Shown in pieces: positions 1 to 9,168 of a stretch of 56,522 nt of DNA (its first letter is position 1; the number at the start of each line of letters is the position of its first letter). Origin of the DNA: a virus. A program made the position numbers and the translations under genes. A model generated the notes under the pieces. That model was given only the letters and a program-made list of their open reading frames with translations. It did no database searches and was not told where the DNA came from. The stretch spans positions 1 to 56,522 of IMG/VR virus record IMGVR_UViG_3300032286_000468. One strand, written 5' to 3'.

Positions 1-540
1 ACCAAAGAAGTTATTCCAAGATCCAGTGGTATTGCTGTTTCCTGCACATTGACCAAAGAAGTTATTGCTAGATCCAGTGGTAGTAGATTTACCCGCACCA
101 GCACCACCAAAGAAGTTATAAACACCAGAAGTAATAGAAGAACCAGTAGATACATCACCAATTCTAATATTAGTATCAGCAAAACTAATTCCAGTGGTTC
201 CTGCGATTGAGATTCTTGTGGTTGGTATTGTAGATCCTATGCCAACATTGCCAGTTGAAGGATTGAATACAAGACCTGTAATAGTTACACCAAGTCCAGT
301 TGTAGATCCAGTTCCAGTTACATAAGTTAAATATTGTGCTTGGTTTGTTGTGTTTGTGGAGATTGATACACCACCACTAATTCCAGTAAGTTGAGAACCA
401 TCACCTCTAAATGAAGTTGCTGTAATAATACCAGTAACTTGAATACCAGAAGAAGTTGCTGTTACGGCAGAACCAACAACAACACTTGTATCAATCGTTG
501 CGTTTCCGTAAATTCTTGTACCCGACTTAAGTTTTGCCAT
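1..540 (-). CDS. Tail fibre-like structural protein, C-terminus beyond the left edge
   Basis: Reading from an ATG at 540 the frame stays open to base 1, giving 180 residues without a stop, so the protein is truncated by the window. It begins MAKLKSGTRIYGNATI, a start seen in phage fibre-like proteins, followed by a Gly/Thr/Ser-rich stretch with one GIGST-type repeat near residue 110. The last 45 residues visible are repeats of the type TTGSxNNFFGxxAG, which look like a short-period beta solenoid. It is the last gene of the adhesion block and lies 3 bases after the start-distal neighbour ends at 544, so it is probably co-transcribed with it. The role as a virion fibre is inferred from composition and context; the receptor is unknown. 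Confidence 0.75.
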   Translation of the reverse strand, partial: MAKLKSGTRIYGNATIDTSVVVGSAVTATSSGIQVTGIITATSFRGDGSQLTGISGGVSISTNTTNQAQYLTYVTGTGSTTGLGVTITGLVFNPSTGNVGIGSTIPTTRISIAGTTGISFADTNIRIGDVSTGSSITSGVYNFFGGAGAGKSTTTGSSNNFFGQCAGNSNTTGSWNNFFG

Positions 541-543
541 CTC

Positions 544-3500
544 TTATGCTTGTGCCTCCGTCCAGGATAAACGACCAAATACACTACAAGATTGTGCTGT
601 AAGATTAGTAACTACAATAGTTAATGTATCTGGACCATCAGGATAAATTTGAGTATTAGCAGTAGTTCCTCCACCACCAAGAATTGAATTACCAAGGTCC
701 CTAACTTGTGAAAGGTCAATTGAGTTTGCACCAGAACCCACGAAGAAACCAGCAGTAACCTCACCACCACTTACAGTTGTAGTAGTAATACCAGCATAAT
801 CTGCAATTTGTGCAAGAGATGAATTAATACGACCACTAATATTACCAACAGCATTTGTCCAAGTTGTTGCACTACTTGGAGTTGAATTCAAGAATGCTTG
901 TACAAGTAAGTTTGCATTACCTGAAACAGGAATTGCAGCAACATCAAGTGCTCTAAGTGTTAATTGCATTCTATTAATTAATTCTCTTGAACCAAATCCT
1001 GCAGAAATACCATTATCAACAGAAGGTGCCACACGAATAGAGAAAAGTGCTCGGGTTGAACTTGCTCCAATAGCAACTGGGTTAGACTGACCATAAACAA
1101 AGACCAAAGATTTATCATCATCAAATCTACCATCCATAATCACACTAGTGCCCCAGTGAGAAATAGAAGGTCCATAAGTCGGGAATGCAAGTTCAACAGC
1201 AACAGGGTCAGTTGGAGAATATGTAAATGCTACTCCAACTGGTGAACCCATTGGAACTGCTGCCACTGTTGGGTTTGCTGCGGTTGCTGCCTGACTTAAT
1301 GTAATAGTTCCAGAACCAATAGCACTAATATAAGTACCCTCAGGGAAACTTGTGTTTCCGGCACCTATAATTCTTTGCCCAACTTGTAGGTTCGTTGTAG
1401 TTGCAGTTGCCACATTTGAACCTGATGCAATATTGGTAAGAGAAAGAGAAGCATTACCAGATTTTCCTCTGGTCAATCCAGTAAATGCAGTTGTACCAAT
1501 ACCAGCATAATTCACATATTCATAAGTTTCTGCATTTCTAATCAGTAATGTTCCAGCAGGTGGGAATCCTGCAGTACTTGCTACACCAACAGTAGTATCA
1601 GATGCTCCTAAATTGGTATTAATAAAAGTTGTTGGGGGTCTACTTTCACTTTCATATCGTGCTGGTAAGTTTCCAGAACGCATATATGCTTCTGTATTCA
1701 CATTATTGTTTACAACTTTATGAACATAGAATACATTACCATCTGGACCTCTAAATCCCCAACGAATAAATCCAGCACCATACCAAGAATAGTCCATATA
1801 GAACATCTGCATCTTGGTGAGGTCAATGTTATACCCAGACGGTCCAGTACCATCACACTTATCAATATTCCAAGTTGATTGTGGATATTTTGTATCAATT
1901 GTTTCTGACATAATGACGTATTCTGCCGATGCTCCTCTATATGAAGGAGAAATCGTCAAACTTGTATCACTTGCAATATCAATCACACGATATGATTGCC
2001 CACGAAGAACAACAAAATCTCCAATATTCAGTTGTTTTGCAAATGCAGTTGGAAATGTTGCATTTGTTTGTTGTACTGTATTACTACCATTGGTTACAGT
2101 TACCTTACCTGCAAGTTGGAAAGTAGAACTTCTACGAACAGCAAAGAGTGTTTGTCCATCAAACTCAAAGAAAATACCATTTTGAGAATCAAATACTCCA
2201 AGACGATTGGAACATCCATACCAACTCGTAACATTGCAACTATAATTACCAGATGCTGTTGTGGATGTAAGGCCTGCTAATGCAGTCACTTGGAAAGTAT
2301 TGTATCCAGTTACTGAAGTTACACTATAAGTTTGATTATATCCAGTTTCATTTGCTCCAATAATTGTGATTTGAGTTCCTGGAGTTGCTGCCTGAATGTT
2401 GTGCTGTTCTTTGGTTTGAACCGTAATTGTGCTTCCAATACTAATTCCGGAAGCAGTTAGTGAATCAATTTGTAAATTTGGTTTCAGAATTGTACCAGAA
2501 CTGACTTGAATACCTTTACCAGATTGATAACGGAAATATCTTCTTGTTTGACGAGTTGCTGCCTGAAAATTAGAAGTTGCATTACTTGAAAAAATTACAC
2601 CACCATCAAAGGGTCTATGTAAGAATTGCCCCTGTGGTCTTACATAAACTAAACCACCACTTGGAGGTCCTCCTGGTACGTTACTTGCATAATATGTAAA
2701 GGTTCTTGAACTTGTAATACCGGCAACAAAGAAAGAACCATTTGTGACATTTACATTTGAACCAACTATTGCGACTTCATTTCCAATTGCAAGTCCATGA
2801 GGAACTGTTGTAGTTACAGGAATTGCAGTAGTTCCAGTATAAGTATATGTTGGAGTTCCACCAATCGCAACACCAGAATAAACTGTTCCACTAAAAATAG
2901 CAGTTTTATTGGGGTCAAAAATTGAAGTAACTAATCCAGTATTGGTTGCTCTTGCAGTATATGTAAAGTTTGTATTACCAGCACCAACACTTTCTACAAT
3001 AAAGTTTCCATTTGCAATATTTAAATAAGTATCTTGAACTGTAATTGCAGTTCCAATTCCAGGAACTGTTGATGTTCCACTCGCACCAACTAAAACTGTG
3101 ACAGTTCTAGAGCTAGTTGGTAGTGTCATCGTACCAATTCCAGTTATACCAACAGAAGAAGCAAAGGAAAATGGACGATTGTTAATTGTTGCAAGATTTT
3201 CCCACTTGGAGATTTGAGTACCATATTCAAAGTCAGTATCAATCAGTGCTTGTGGTTGTGAGGTACGAAGTTTATTTACTGGGTCTTGAAATAATTCAGA
3301 AGGTGTAAACTTCTCATCATACTCATCTACGGTGATTTGAAGTTTATCGGTACTACTCATTCCAGCAGTACTATAATTCAATACGACTGTGGTTGTATTC
3401 GTACCACCAGAAGTTGAAACGGTATAAGAAGTTGCTTTTAAGTTTGAATCGGAAAAATTATAAATTACAGTGTTCGTAGTTACATTCGTAATCAGTATTA

Positions 3501-3591
3501 ATCGTTCCCTTTGTATAGCACGGGGAATGACGATAGTATTTGTGGAAGGAGTGAATGTATATCCAGTTTCCAGTATTGCCTTTCTTGCCAT
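544..3591 (-). CDS. Large virion structural protein, WYGA-core paralogue 1
   Basis: This 1015-residue protein has a beta-rich N-terminus and a segment IDTDFEYGTQISKWENL near residue 120. An HGL module (PHGLAIGNEVAIVG) lies at about 260-300, a motif FRYQSGKG near 355, and a core MFYMDYSWYGAGFIRWGF near 605. The core and the FRYQ motif are shared with the proteins at 23434-28347 and 28351-31518, so the three are paralogues in this region. A segment near 660-695 (ETYEYVNYAGIGTTAFTGLTRG) resembles small modules in other phage fibres. I infer a baseplate-periphery or fibre-connector protein. A link to T4 gp10 is possible but not shown by the sequence. A late-type promoter lies 22 bases upstream. 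Confidence 0.8.
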   Translation of the reverse strand: MARKAILETGYTFTPSTNTIVIPRAIQRERLILITNVTTNTVIYNFSDSNLKATSYTVSTSGGTNTTTVVLNYSTAGMSSTDKLQITVDEYDEKFTPSELFQDPVNKLRTSQPQALIDTDFEYGTQISKWENLATINNRPFSFASSVGITGIGTMTLPTSSRTVTVLVGASGTSTVPGIGTAITVQDTYLNIANGNFIVESVGAGNTNFTYTARATNTGLVTSIFDPNKTAIFSGTVYSGVAIGGTPTYTYTGTTAIPVTTTVPHGLAIGNEVAIVGSNVNVTNGSFFVAGITSSRTFTYYASNVPGGPPSGGLVYVRPQGQFLHRPFDGGVIFSSNATSNFQAATRQTRRYFRYQSGKGIQVSSGTILKPNLQIDSLTASGISIGSTITVQTKEQHNIQAATPGTQITIIGANETGYNQTYSVTSVTGYNTFQVTALAGLTSTTASGNYSCNVTSWYGCSNRLGVFDSQNGIFFEFDGQTLFAVRRSSTFQLAGKVTVTNGSNTVQQTNATFPTAFAKQLNIGDFVVLRGQSYRVIDIASDTSLTISPSYRGASAEYVIMSETIDTKYPQSTWNIDKCDGTGPSGYNIDLTKMQMFYMDYSWYGAGFIRWGFRGPDGNVFYVHKVVNNNVNTEAYMRSGNLPARYESESRPPTTFINTNLGASDTTVGVASTAGFPPAGTLLIRNAETYEYVNYAGIGTTAFTGLTRGKSGNASLSLTNIASGSNVATATTTNLQVGQRIIGAGNTSFPEGTYISAIGSGTITLSQAATAANPTVAAVPMGSPVGVAFTYSPTDPVAVELAFPTYGPSISHWGTSVIMDGRFDDDKSLVFVYGQSNPVAIGASSTRALFSIRVAPSVDNGISAGFGSRELINRMQLTLRALDVAAIPVSGNANLLVQAFLNSTPSSATTWTNAVGNISGRINSSLAQIADYAGITTTTVSGGEVTAGFFVGSGANSIDLSQVRDLGNSILGGGGTTANTQIYPDGPDTLTIVVTNLTAQSCSVFGRLSWTEAQA

Positions 3592-3612
3592 AATTAATGA
3601 GTACCTTTGATA

Positions 3613-3620
3613 TATTTATT
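3613..3620 (-). promoter_or_regulatory. Late-type promoter motif AATAAATA
   Basis: The minus strand reads AATAAATA, one base from the T4 late consensus TATAAATA. It sits about 22 bases upstream of the ATG at 3591, inside a 52-base gap, which fits a late promoter recognised by gp55 with gp33 and the clamp. Confidence 0.6.
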
Positions 3621-3643
3621 AGAATAAAAGTAGAAGTTCATAA

Positions 3644-4609
3644 TTAATATCCAAATCTTGTTTTATGTCTTGTATGTTCTATTTGTATTTCTGCTAAAGA
3701 TAATTCTCTATTCCAAACTTGAACAAATCCAACATCAGCATCAACTTGTTCAGATGAAGTAGTTGCATTACTAAATCTACCAAATAATCTCAAACCATTA
3801 AATCCACCATTGGTAGAACCTGTACCATAGGTGCCAGTAGGTGCTGTGCTTGTTGCTACATAACTTTTTGCTTTAGTTGCTTCGGCAATACCAGTTGAAG
3901 TGAACCATATAAAATGCCAAGCAGTATCTGCGGCATCAGTGTTTGAACCAGTAAAAGCACCACCAAACGCAATATTCATACGAGCAGCAGGAGCATCCCA
4001 TAATCCCATAAGAAAATCTGGACTTGCTGTATTCGCATTTAGCAATCTACCTGCCGTTACTCCATTCCACTTGTATGCCATTCCTACTGTAAATGCTTGT
4101 GTGCCACTACTATAATCTGGACCAAATGTAAGAAAATTAGTTGTGCTGGCAGTGGTTACTCTAAACACTCCACCATTCGCACTGTTCCAACTAATATTTG
4201 AAGTAGGATTGACTACATTGATGGCATAATTTCCTGAACCAGATATTGTACTGCCATTCGCAGGCATAGCAGAATAATTTGCCGCATTTAAATCCAAAAC
4301 CAATCCATCACTAGTATAAAAATTAGTTATTTCATCAATCTCATTATAAACAATTACGGATTTATCAGTATTTTGTCTCATATATCTTCCTTGTCCTGCA
4401 CCAAATAGAGTTCCTCCAAACTCATCATATACTAGGTCATAAGGAGCAAAGACATTTGCTGTCATTGTAGTTGCGATTCCTACATTTTCAGAAAACTCCG
4501 AAGCATAATAAGTTCCAAGTCCAGTAATGCTTGGATTATTCGCAGTAGTCTCATCAAACTCATATGCGAGCATTGATGCATATTGGTCTAATCTTCCTAC
4601 AACACCCAT
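3644..4609 (-). CDS. LamG/concanavalin-like structural protein
   Basis: This 321-residue protein has an N-terminal part (residues 1-95) with no recognised fold. It is followed by a LamG-type beta-sandwich at about 100-310. Typical marks are GLVLDLNAANYSAMPANG at about 103, TVGMAYKWNG, and the end motif GFVQVWNRELSLAEIQ near 295, which is the usual last strand of phage LamG domains. The same type of end motif (VQIYNRALSATEV) occurs in the LamG region of the 1637-residue protein at 23434-28347. LamG domains bind glycans in many proteins, so a role in attachment to the host surface is likely but inferred. It is 4 bases downstream of the 1503-residue fibre gene and probably co-transcribed with it. 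Confidence 0.75.
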   Translation of the reverse strand: MGVVGRLDQYASMLAYEFDETTANNPSITGLGTYYASEFSENVGIATTMTANVFAPYDLVYDEFGGTLFGAGQGRYMRQNTDKSVIVYNEIDEITNFYTSDGLVLDLNAANYSAMPANGSTISGSGNYAINVVNPTSNISWNSANGGVFRVTTASTTNFLTFGPDYSSGTQAFTVGMAYKWNGVTAGRLLNANTASPDFLMGLWDAPAARMNIAFGGAFTGSNTDAADTAWHFIWFTSTGIAEATKAKSYVATSTAPTGTYGTGSTNGGFNGLRLFGRFSNATTSSEQVDADVGFVQVWNRELSLAEIQIEHTRHKTRFGY

Positions 4610-4613
4610 AATC

Positions 4614-7600
4614 TTATCCTGCTACAAAGTCCAAACTATTTGTGGTTGAGTTGTACTGTATATAGAAGTTTGTAGTTCCTGCAGTTCCACCAAATCTCAT
4701 TTTGTTTGTGGAGGTTACCCTTGCGTCTCCTGCAATGTCTGCGGTGAATGCAGGACTTGCAGTTCCAATCCCAACCAAACCACCAGAAGTTGTGGTAATT
4801 ATTGTGCCACCAGTTCCTACATTAAGTCTTGCGGTTGTTGTAATGCCAGTAATATTAGTATCGCCAACCACAGAAAGTGTTGATGTTGGATTTGTGGTTC
4901 CTATACCAACCAATCCAGTATCAGTAACTCTAACTCTTTCTAAGGCATTAGTTACAAGAAGTAGTGGAGTTGTTCCGGCAGTCAGTCCAACAACACCAGC
5001 ATAAGCAGGGAAACCACTTAAGTTTTGACCGGAACCAGAATTACTCAATACACCAGTCCACATATTACTGGAACCACTATTTGAATAGATAATACCTGCT
5101 GGTCTTGTTGTAGTAGTTGGAGCGATTCTTATCATCGCTGCAGTAGAACTAGTAGAAGGCAATCTCAAATCAATTGGATATGTAGTATTGGCAGTAGCAC
5201 CAATACTAAGTGCAACAGCACCATCGCCAGCAATATAAACACTACCAGTAACTTGAAGTGGTTGGTTTGCTGTTCCTGTTGAAGTTCCAGTCCCTACTAA
5301 TACTGGTCCATTCGTAAATGTGGAAATTCCAGTGACTTGGAGTTGTGTAATGGAACCAATACCACCTATAACTGATGTAGAAACACCACTAGATGTAGCA
5401 TAAGTTGCTATTCCACTAGATGTAGCATAGGTAGCAATACCTGCTGTTGATGCATAACTAGCACTAGAAGCATTACCACTAAAACTTGATGCGGTTACGA
5501 CTCCAGTGAAAGTTGCTGTAGTTCCAAATAATGATGCAGTATGAGTTGTTATACCAGAGAATGTAGAAACACCACTGACAGTAATATTTCTTGCTTTAAT
5601 ATCTGTTGCATCTAAGTAAGTATCATAAACAGTAAATCCAGCGCCAACTGTCAATCTGCTTCCATTTTGAACGGTTGAGGTATTACCAATAGAAACTGCA
5701 TAGTTAGAAACCCAAGCATCAGTACCCATACCTGAGTAACCAGATATGTTGGAATTACCAATCCACATCAATTGCTTATATGTGGTTGGAAGACTATTTG
5801 CTACTCCAATTGGTAAATTAAGTATTGGACTTCCTACTGTGGAAGCAATTGCAACACCACCGTGAGTTGCAGTTAAATCCGTAGAAACATCATTATTATT
5901 TGCATCAGTTGTAATGCCAAGTACAATATCTCTATCCTTAATTTGTAATGTAGCGGCATTTAAGATGACCGAAGTACCACCGATACTTAAATTACCAGTT
6001 ACATATAAGTTTTGTCCTACTGTAAAATCACCGGAAGATGCTGTAATTCTTGCTGATGGAACTATACCTGATGATAGATTTGAAGCATTTGTATAATAAG
6101 TATCAGGTTGTCCGTTTAAATAATTGGCATTTAAGTTTGTGACTAAGGCAGTAGAACCAACTGAAATTGTACTTGTAAAATTACCGCTACCAACAACATG
6201 AAGTTTTGATGTTGGATTTGTGGTTCCAATACCGACAGAACCAATACCAGTCACAACAAAGGGACTACTATCAGGATTAGTAGAATCTTCAACTACCAGA
6301 GCATTACCAGTTCCAAGTTGAGTAATGCGAACCATATCACTTGATGTGGTTCCAGAGAACAATCCAGCAATAGAAGTTGCTGTTGGAACTACATTTAAAG
6401 TTGCTCCTGGATTTGTCGTGTTTATACCAACACTACCAGATACAAGAGACATTGTGTGAACGGAACCAGAAGTCAAAGTATTATTCTGTGTTCCGTCACT
6501 TACATAAAAGTCTATTGCATTATTTGAGTTTGCGGAATTATGTCTTGTTTGAATAAAATGTTGATAGTTTGTGGTTCCGTCATATCCAAACGCAATCTGT
6601 GCTCCATTATTAAATGTTGAGGCACTATTACCAGACAAAAGTGCTAAGATCGGAGTAGTGTCACTTTGAGTTCCATAAACTGTCAGTCTGTTTAATGAAT
6701 TTGTGGTTCCAATACCAACACCAGTAGAATTGATTCTTACTACTTCAGCACCATTACCACCTAATGCTAATTGAGTAGTAGTTCCTCCTTTTATTGTAGA
6801 GACAAGATTAGAATGTGTAATTTGTATATCGCCTTGAGATGCAGTAGAAAATCTTACATCTCCTCCAATAACTTCAAGTTTATTTGATGTATTTGTAATA
6901 CCAATACCAAGATTACCAGAAACATAAGCACCACCAGTAACTTGAAGTGGTTGTGATGCAGTTCCTGTTGCTGTTGTGGTTCCTACTAATAAGTTAGTTC
7001 CAGAGTTAATAACAACAGTACCAACACCAGCAGTTGGTCCAATATTGATTTGAGTAAAGGAACCAGAAGCACCACCAGTACCAAAGTTGATTGTCTTGGT
7101 TGTTCCTACACCAGAAACACCTGCCTGAATATTGGTGATTTGAGATGTTGTTGCTCTTCCTAATGTAATCGCACTAGTTTGTGAGGTTCCTCCAAGTATA
7201 ATATTTCCTGAGACTTGTGAGGTTCCTAGGTTAATATTGGATGCGGTTGCATCAAAAGTTACTGCAGCATTTCCAGTTAAAGTGCTAGTTACTGCTAAAG
7301 TTCCAGCAACAGTTGCATTACTATCAACTTGAAGTGTTCCTTGTGTGAGAATATTACCATCAATATGAGTATTTCCTTTTACATATAACTTATCCTTTAC
7401 TCTGGTTTCATTATTCAGGACAATTGAAGACGCACTGGAAATACCACTAGAAGCAATCTCAAGTGCTGGTGTATTTGTAGAATATTGATATATTGTATCA
7501 TTACCAGAACCAACAATATAAGCAACATTCTGTTCTGGTATGACTTGAAGTCCTGTTACTACTGTTTCATTAAATCCAATATAAACATCATCATAAAATA

Positions 7601-9125
7601 CAGCAGTAGAAATATCCCAAGCAGTTCCTAAACGGAATTCATAAATCCTATCATTTGCACTTCCAGCAATCCATAATACAGTTCCTGTGGAATTGAATGA
7701 AATGTCAATTGGTGCAGTTTCTAATATAAGTGGATTTGTTCCTAAAACCAGAGTTTTACTATCATAAGTTACACCAGAAGCAATACTGTATGGTGTGGAA
7801 AGTGAATATTGATAAACTGCATCACCTGTGGAACCAACCACATACATCTTGGAACCACTATTTCCAAAAGCAACTCCTTGTGGTGCAGTATCTTGTGTTG
7901 TTACATAAAAACTCGTTGTGTATCCAGCACTAGAAACCGTCCAAGCAGTTGATAATGAATATTCATGAACATACTCACCACCAATAACCAACCCTGATTG
8001 GGCAGCAACATTTCCACTGATAAACATTTTTGTTCCAGTTGGGTTGAAGTCAATTCCAAGTGGACCAGTTTCTTGTGTTGCAACAGAGAATACTCCAACA
8101 GAGGCACCAGCAGTGCTTACATCATAAGGTGTGGAAAGTGTATATTGATTAACATCATTTCCAGTACCACCAACCATAAACATTGCAGTTCCTGCTGCAC
8201 CAATATAAATTGCTTGTGGGGAACTATCATCAGCAGTTATTGATTTTGATTTATTAGTATAATACCAAGATGGAATATCAGTTGTTGAGAATACTGAATT
8301 AATTCCAACTGTTCCTACACCAACGGTAATTGCACCACGAACATCTAATGCTGTTTGTGGACTTATAGTTCCAATTCCAACATTATCACTTTCATTAATA
8401 ATGAATCTTGGAGTTGCGGTTGAACTATCAAATACTGTGGTTCCAGTTGGTGCAGTTGTTGTAGATGTTGGATTAGATACAACAATTGATTCAATACTAT
8501 TTGGAATATTATAAACTAACTTCGTAAATTGTGATGCTTGATGCTGTGCCCAGATTTCTACATTACTATTTGTAGAAATACCAATAATTCTTACATCACT
8601 TCTAACAGTACCATAAGAAACATACTTATAGTTAAATGAACCTCTGTTTGAGAAAGTGATTTCAAATGGAGTTTGGTTGCCATTCGTCCAAGCACCCAAT
8701 ACACCATTAATAATCAAATGATCAAATGTACTTCCTCCACCACCAGGAGGAAGAGTTGCTAATTTATAATATGTTGTACTTGCAGGAGAACTTACTCTCC
8801 ACCCATTTCCAAAAAGAGAATTTGTAAAGTCCGTTGCAATTCCAGTTCCTGGATCTTTACTTGCATTTAAGACTTGTGCTGTAACAATTCCAGTAGTATA
8901 AATGTCTCCACTTACCCAAAGTTTACTGGTTGGGTTGGTGGAACCAATACCCAAGTTTCCACCAATATATGCTCCATTGGTTCCAGTAACTTGAAGTGTT
9001 TGCGATACAGTACCTGTTGAAGTTCCCCCACCTATAATAACTGGACCAGCAAATAATGCTGTTCCAATACTACTAATATTTTTACTTTGGTCAACAATGA
9101 TTGTATCTGTAATTTTATAAGACAT
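4614..9125 (-). CDS. Long GIGTTNP-repeat tail fibre without an S74 chaperone end
   Basis: This 1503-residue protein is built mainly from imperfect repeats of the kind GIGTTNPTSKLxVxGD...GIxTA, about one every 60-150 residues. A different block at about 280-560 carries repeated YQYSLSTPY/DVSTAG segments, with several copies of a beta-propeller-like unit. It shares near-identical stretches with the fibres at 9164-11080 and 11130-14894 (see repeats). Unlike those two, its C-terminus (LDFVAG) has no peptidase S74 domain, so it either needs no such chaperone or obtains trimerisation another way. An AGAGG-like ribosome site precedes the ATG, and a CTAAATA motif lies about 36 bases upstream. The fibre role is inferred from repeat type and context. 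Confidence 0.8.
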   Translation of the reverse strand: MSYKITDTIIVDQSKNISSIGTALFAGPVIIGGGTSTGTVSQTLQVTGTNGAYIGGNLGIGSTNPTSKLWVSGDIYTTGIVTAQVLNASKDPGTGIATDFTNSLFGNGWRVSSPASTTYYKLATLPPGGGGSTFDHLIINGVLGAWTNGNQTPFEITFSNRGSFNYKYVSYGTVRSDVRIIGISTNSNVEIWAQHQASQFTKLVYNIPNSIESIVVSNPTSTTTAPTGTTVFDSSTATPRFIINESDNVGIGTISPQTALDVRGAITVGVGTVGINSVFSTTDIPSWYYTNKSKSITADDSSPQAIYIGAAGTAMFMVGGTGNDVNQYTLSTPYDVSTAGASVGVFSVATQETGPLGIDFNPTGTKMFISGNVAAQSGLVIGGEYVHEYSLSTAWTVSSAGYTTSFYVTTQDTAPQGVAFGNSGSKMYVVGSTGDAVYQYSLSTPYSIASGVTYDSKTLVLGTNPLILETAPIDISFNSTGTVLWIAGSANDRIYEFRLGTAWDISTAVFYDDVYIGFNETVVTGLQVIPEQNVAYIVGSGNDTIYQYSTNTPALEIASSGISSASSIVLNNETRVKDKLYVKGNTHIDGNILTQGTLQVDSNATVAGTLAVTSTLTGNAAVTFDATASNINLGTSQVSGNIILGGTSQTSAITLGRATTSQITNIQAGVSGVGTTKTINFGTGGASGSFTQINIGPTAGVGTVVINSGTNLLVGTTTATGTASQPLQVTGGAYVSGNLGIGITNTSNKLEVIGGDVRFSTASQGDIQITHSNLVSTIKGGTTTQLALGGNGAEVVRINSTGVGIGTTNSLNRLTVYGTQSDTTPILALLSGNSASTFNNGAQIAFGYDGTTNYQHFIQTRHNSANSNNAIDFYVSDGTQNNTLTSGSVHTMSLVSGSVGINTTNPGATLNVVPTATSIAGLFSGTTSSDMVRITQLGTGNALVVEDSTNPDSSPFVVTGIGSVGIGTTNPTSKLHVVGSGNFTSTISVGSTALVTNLNANYLNGQPDTYYTNASNLSSGIVPSARITASSGDFTVGQNLYVTGNLSIGGTSVILNAATLQIKDRDIVLGITTDANNNDVSTDLTATHGGVAIASTVGSPILNLPIGVANSLPTTYKQLMWIGNSNISGYSGMGTDAWVSNYAVSIGNTSTVQNGSRLTVGAGFTVYDTYLDATDIKARNITVSGVSTFSGITTHTASLFGTTATFTGVVTASSFSGNASSASYASTAGIATYATSSGIATYATSSGVSTSVIGGIGSITQLQVTGISTFTNGPVLVGTGTSTGTANQPLQVTGSVYIAGDGAVALSIGATANTTYPIDLRLPSTSSTAAMIRIAPTTTTRPAGIIYSNSGSSNMWTGVLSNSGSGQNLSGFPAYAGVVGLTAGTTPLLLVTNALERVRVTDTGLVGIGTTNPTSTLSVVGDTNITGITTTARLNVGTGGTIITTTSGGLVGIGTASPAFTADIAGDARVTSTNKMRFGGTAGTTNFYIQYNSTTNSLDFVAG
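6065..6163. repeat. 99-bp direct repeat, copy A
   Basis: This segment differs at only two positions by eye from 10792-10890. Both copies are in the same orientation and code the same piece of fibre (LNANYLNGQPDTYYTNASNL), one in the 1503-residue and one in the 638-residue gene. Confidence 0.9.
6994..7112. repeat. 119-bp direct repeat, copy A
   Basis: This segment matches 12601-12719 with about four differences by eye. It codes TKTINFGTGGASGSFTQINI and the residues after it in the 1503-residue fibre; the second copy is in the 1254-residue fibre. Confidence 0.85.
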
Positions 9126-9160
9126 TTACCTCTTATTTCCTACAGAACATTAGTTAGAAT

Positions 9161-9168
9161 TATTTAGG
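9161..9168 (-). promoter_or_regulatory. Late-type promoter motif CCTAAATA
   Basis: The minus strand reads CCTAAATA about 36 bases upstream of the ATG at 9125. The TAA stop of the upstream fibre gene (9166-9164) lies inside the motif. CTAAATA recurs at three other gene starts in the window, which supports it as a variant late motif. Confidence 0.45.

Noticed and set aside
1-540. Repeats at the left edge as a CRISPR array or tandem DNA element
   Set aside because: The repeats stay in one open frame with codon-level variation and a plausible protein solenoid; no constant repeat with unique spacers.
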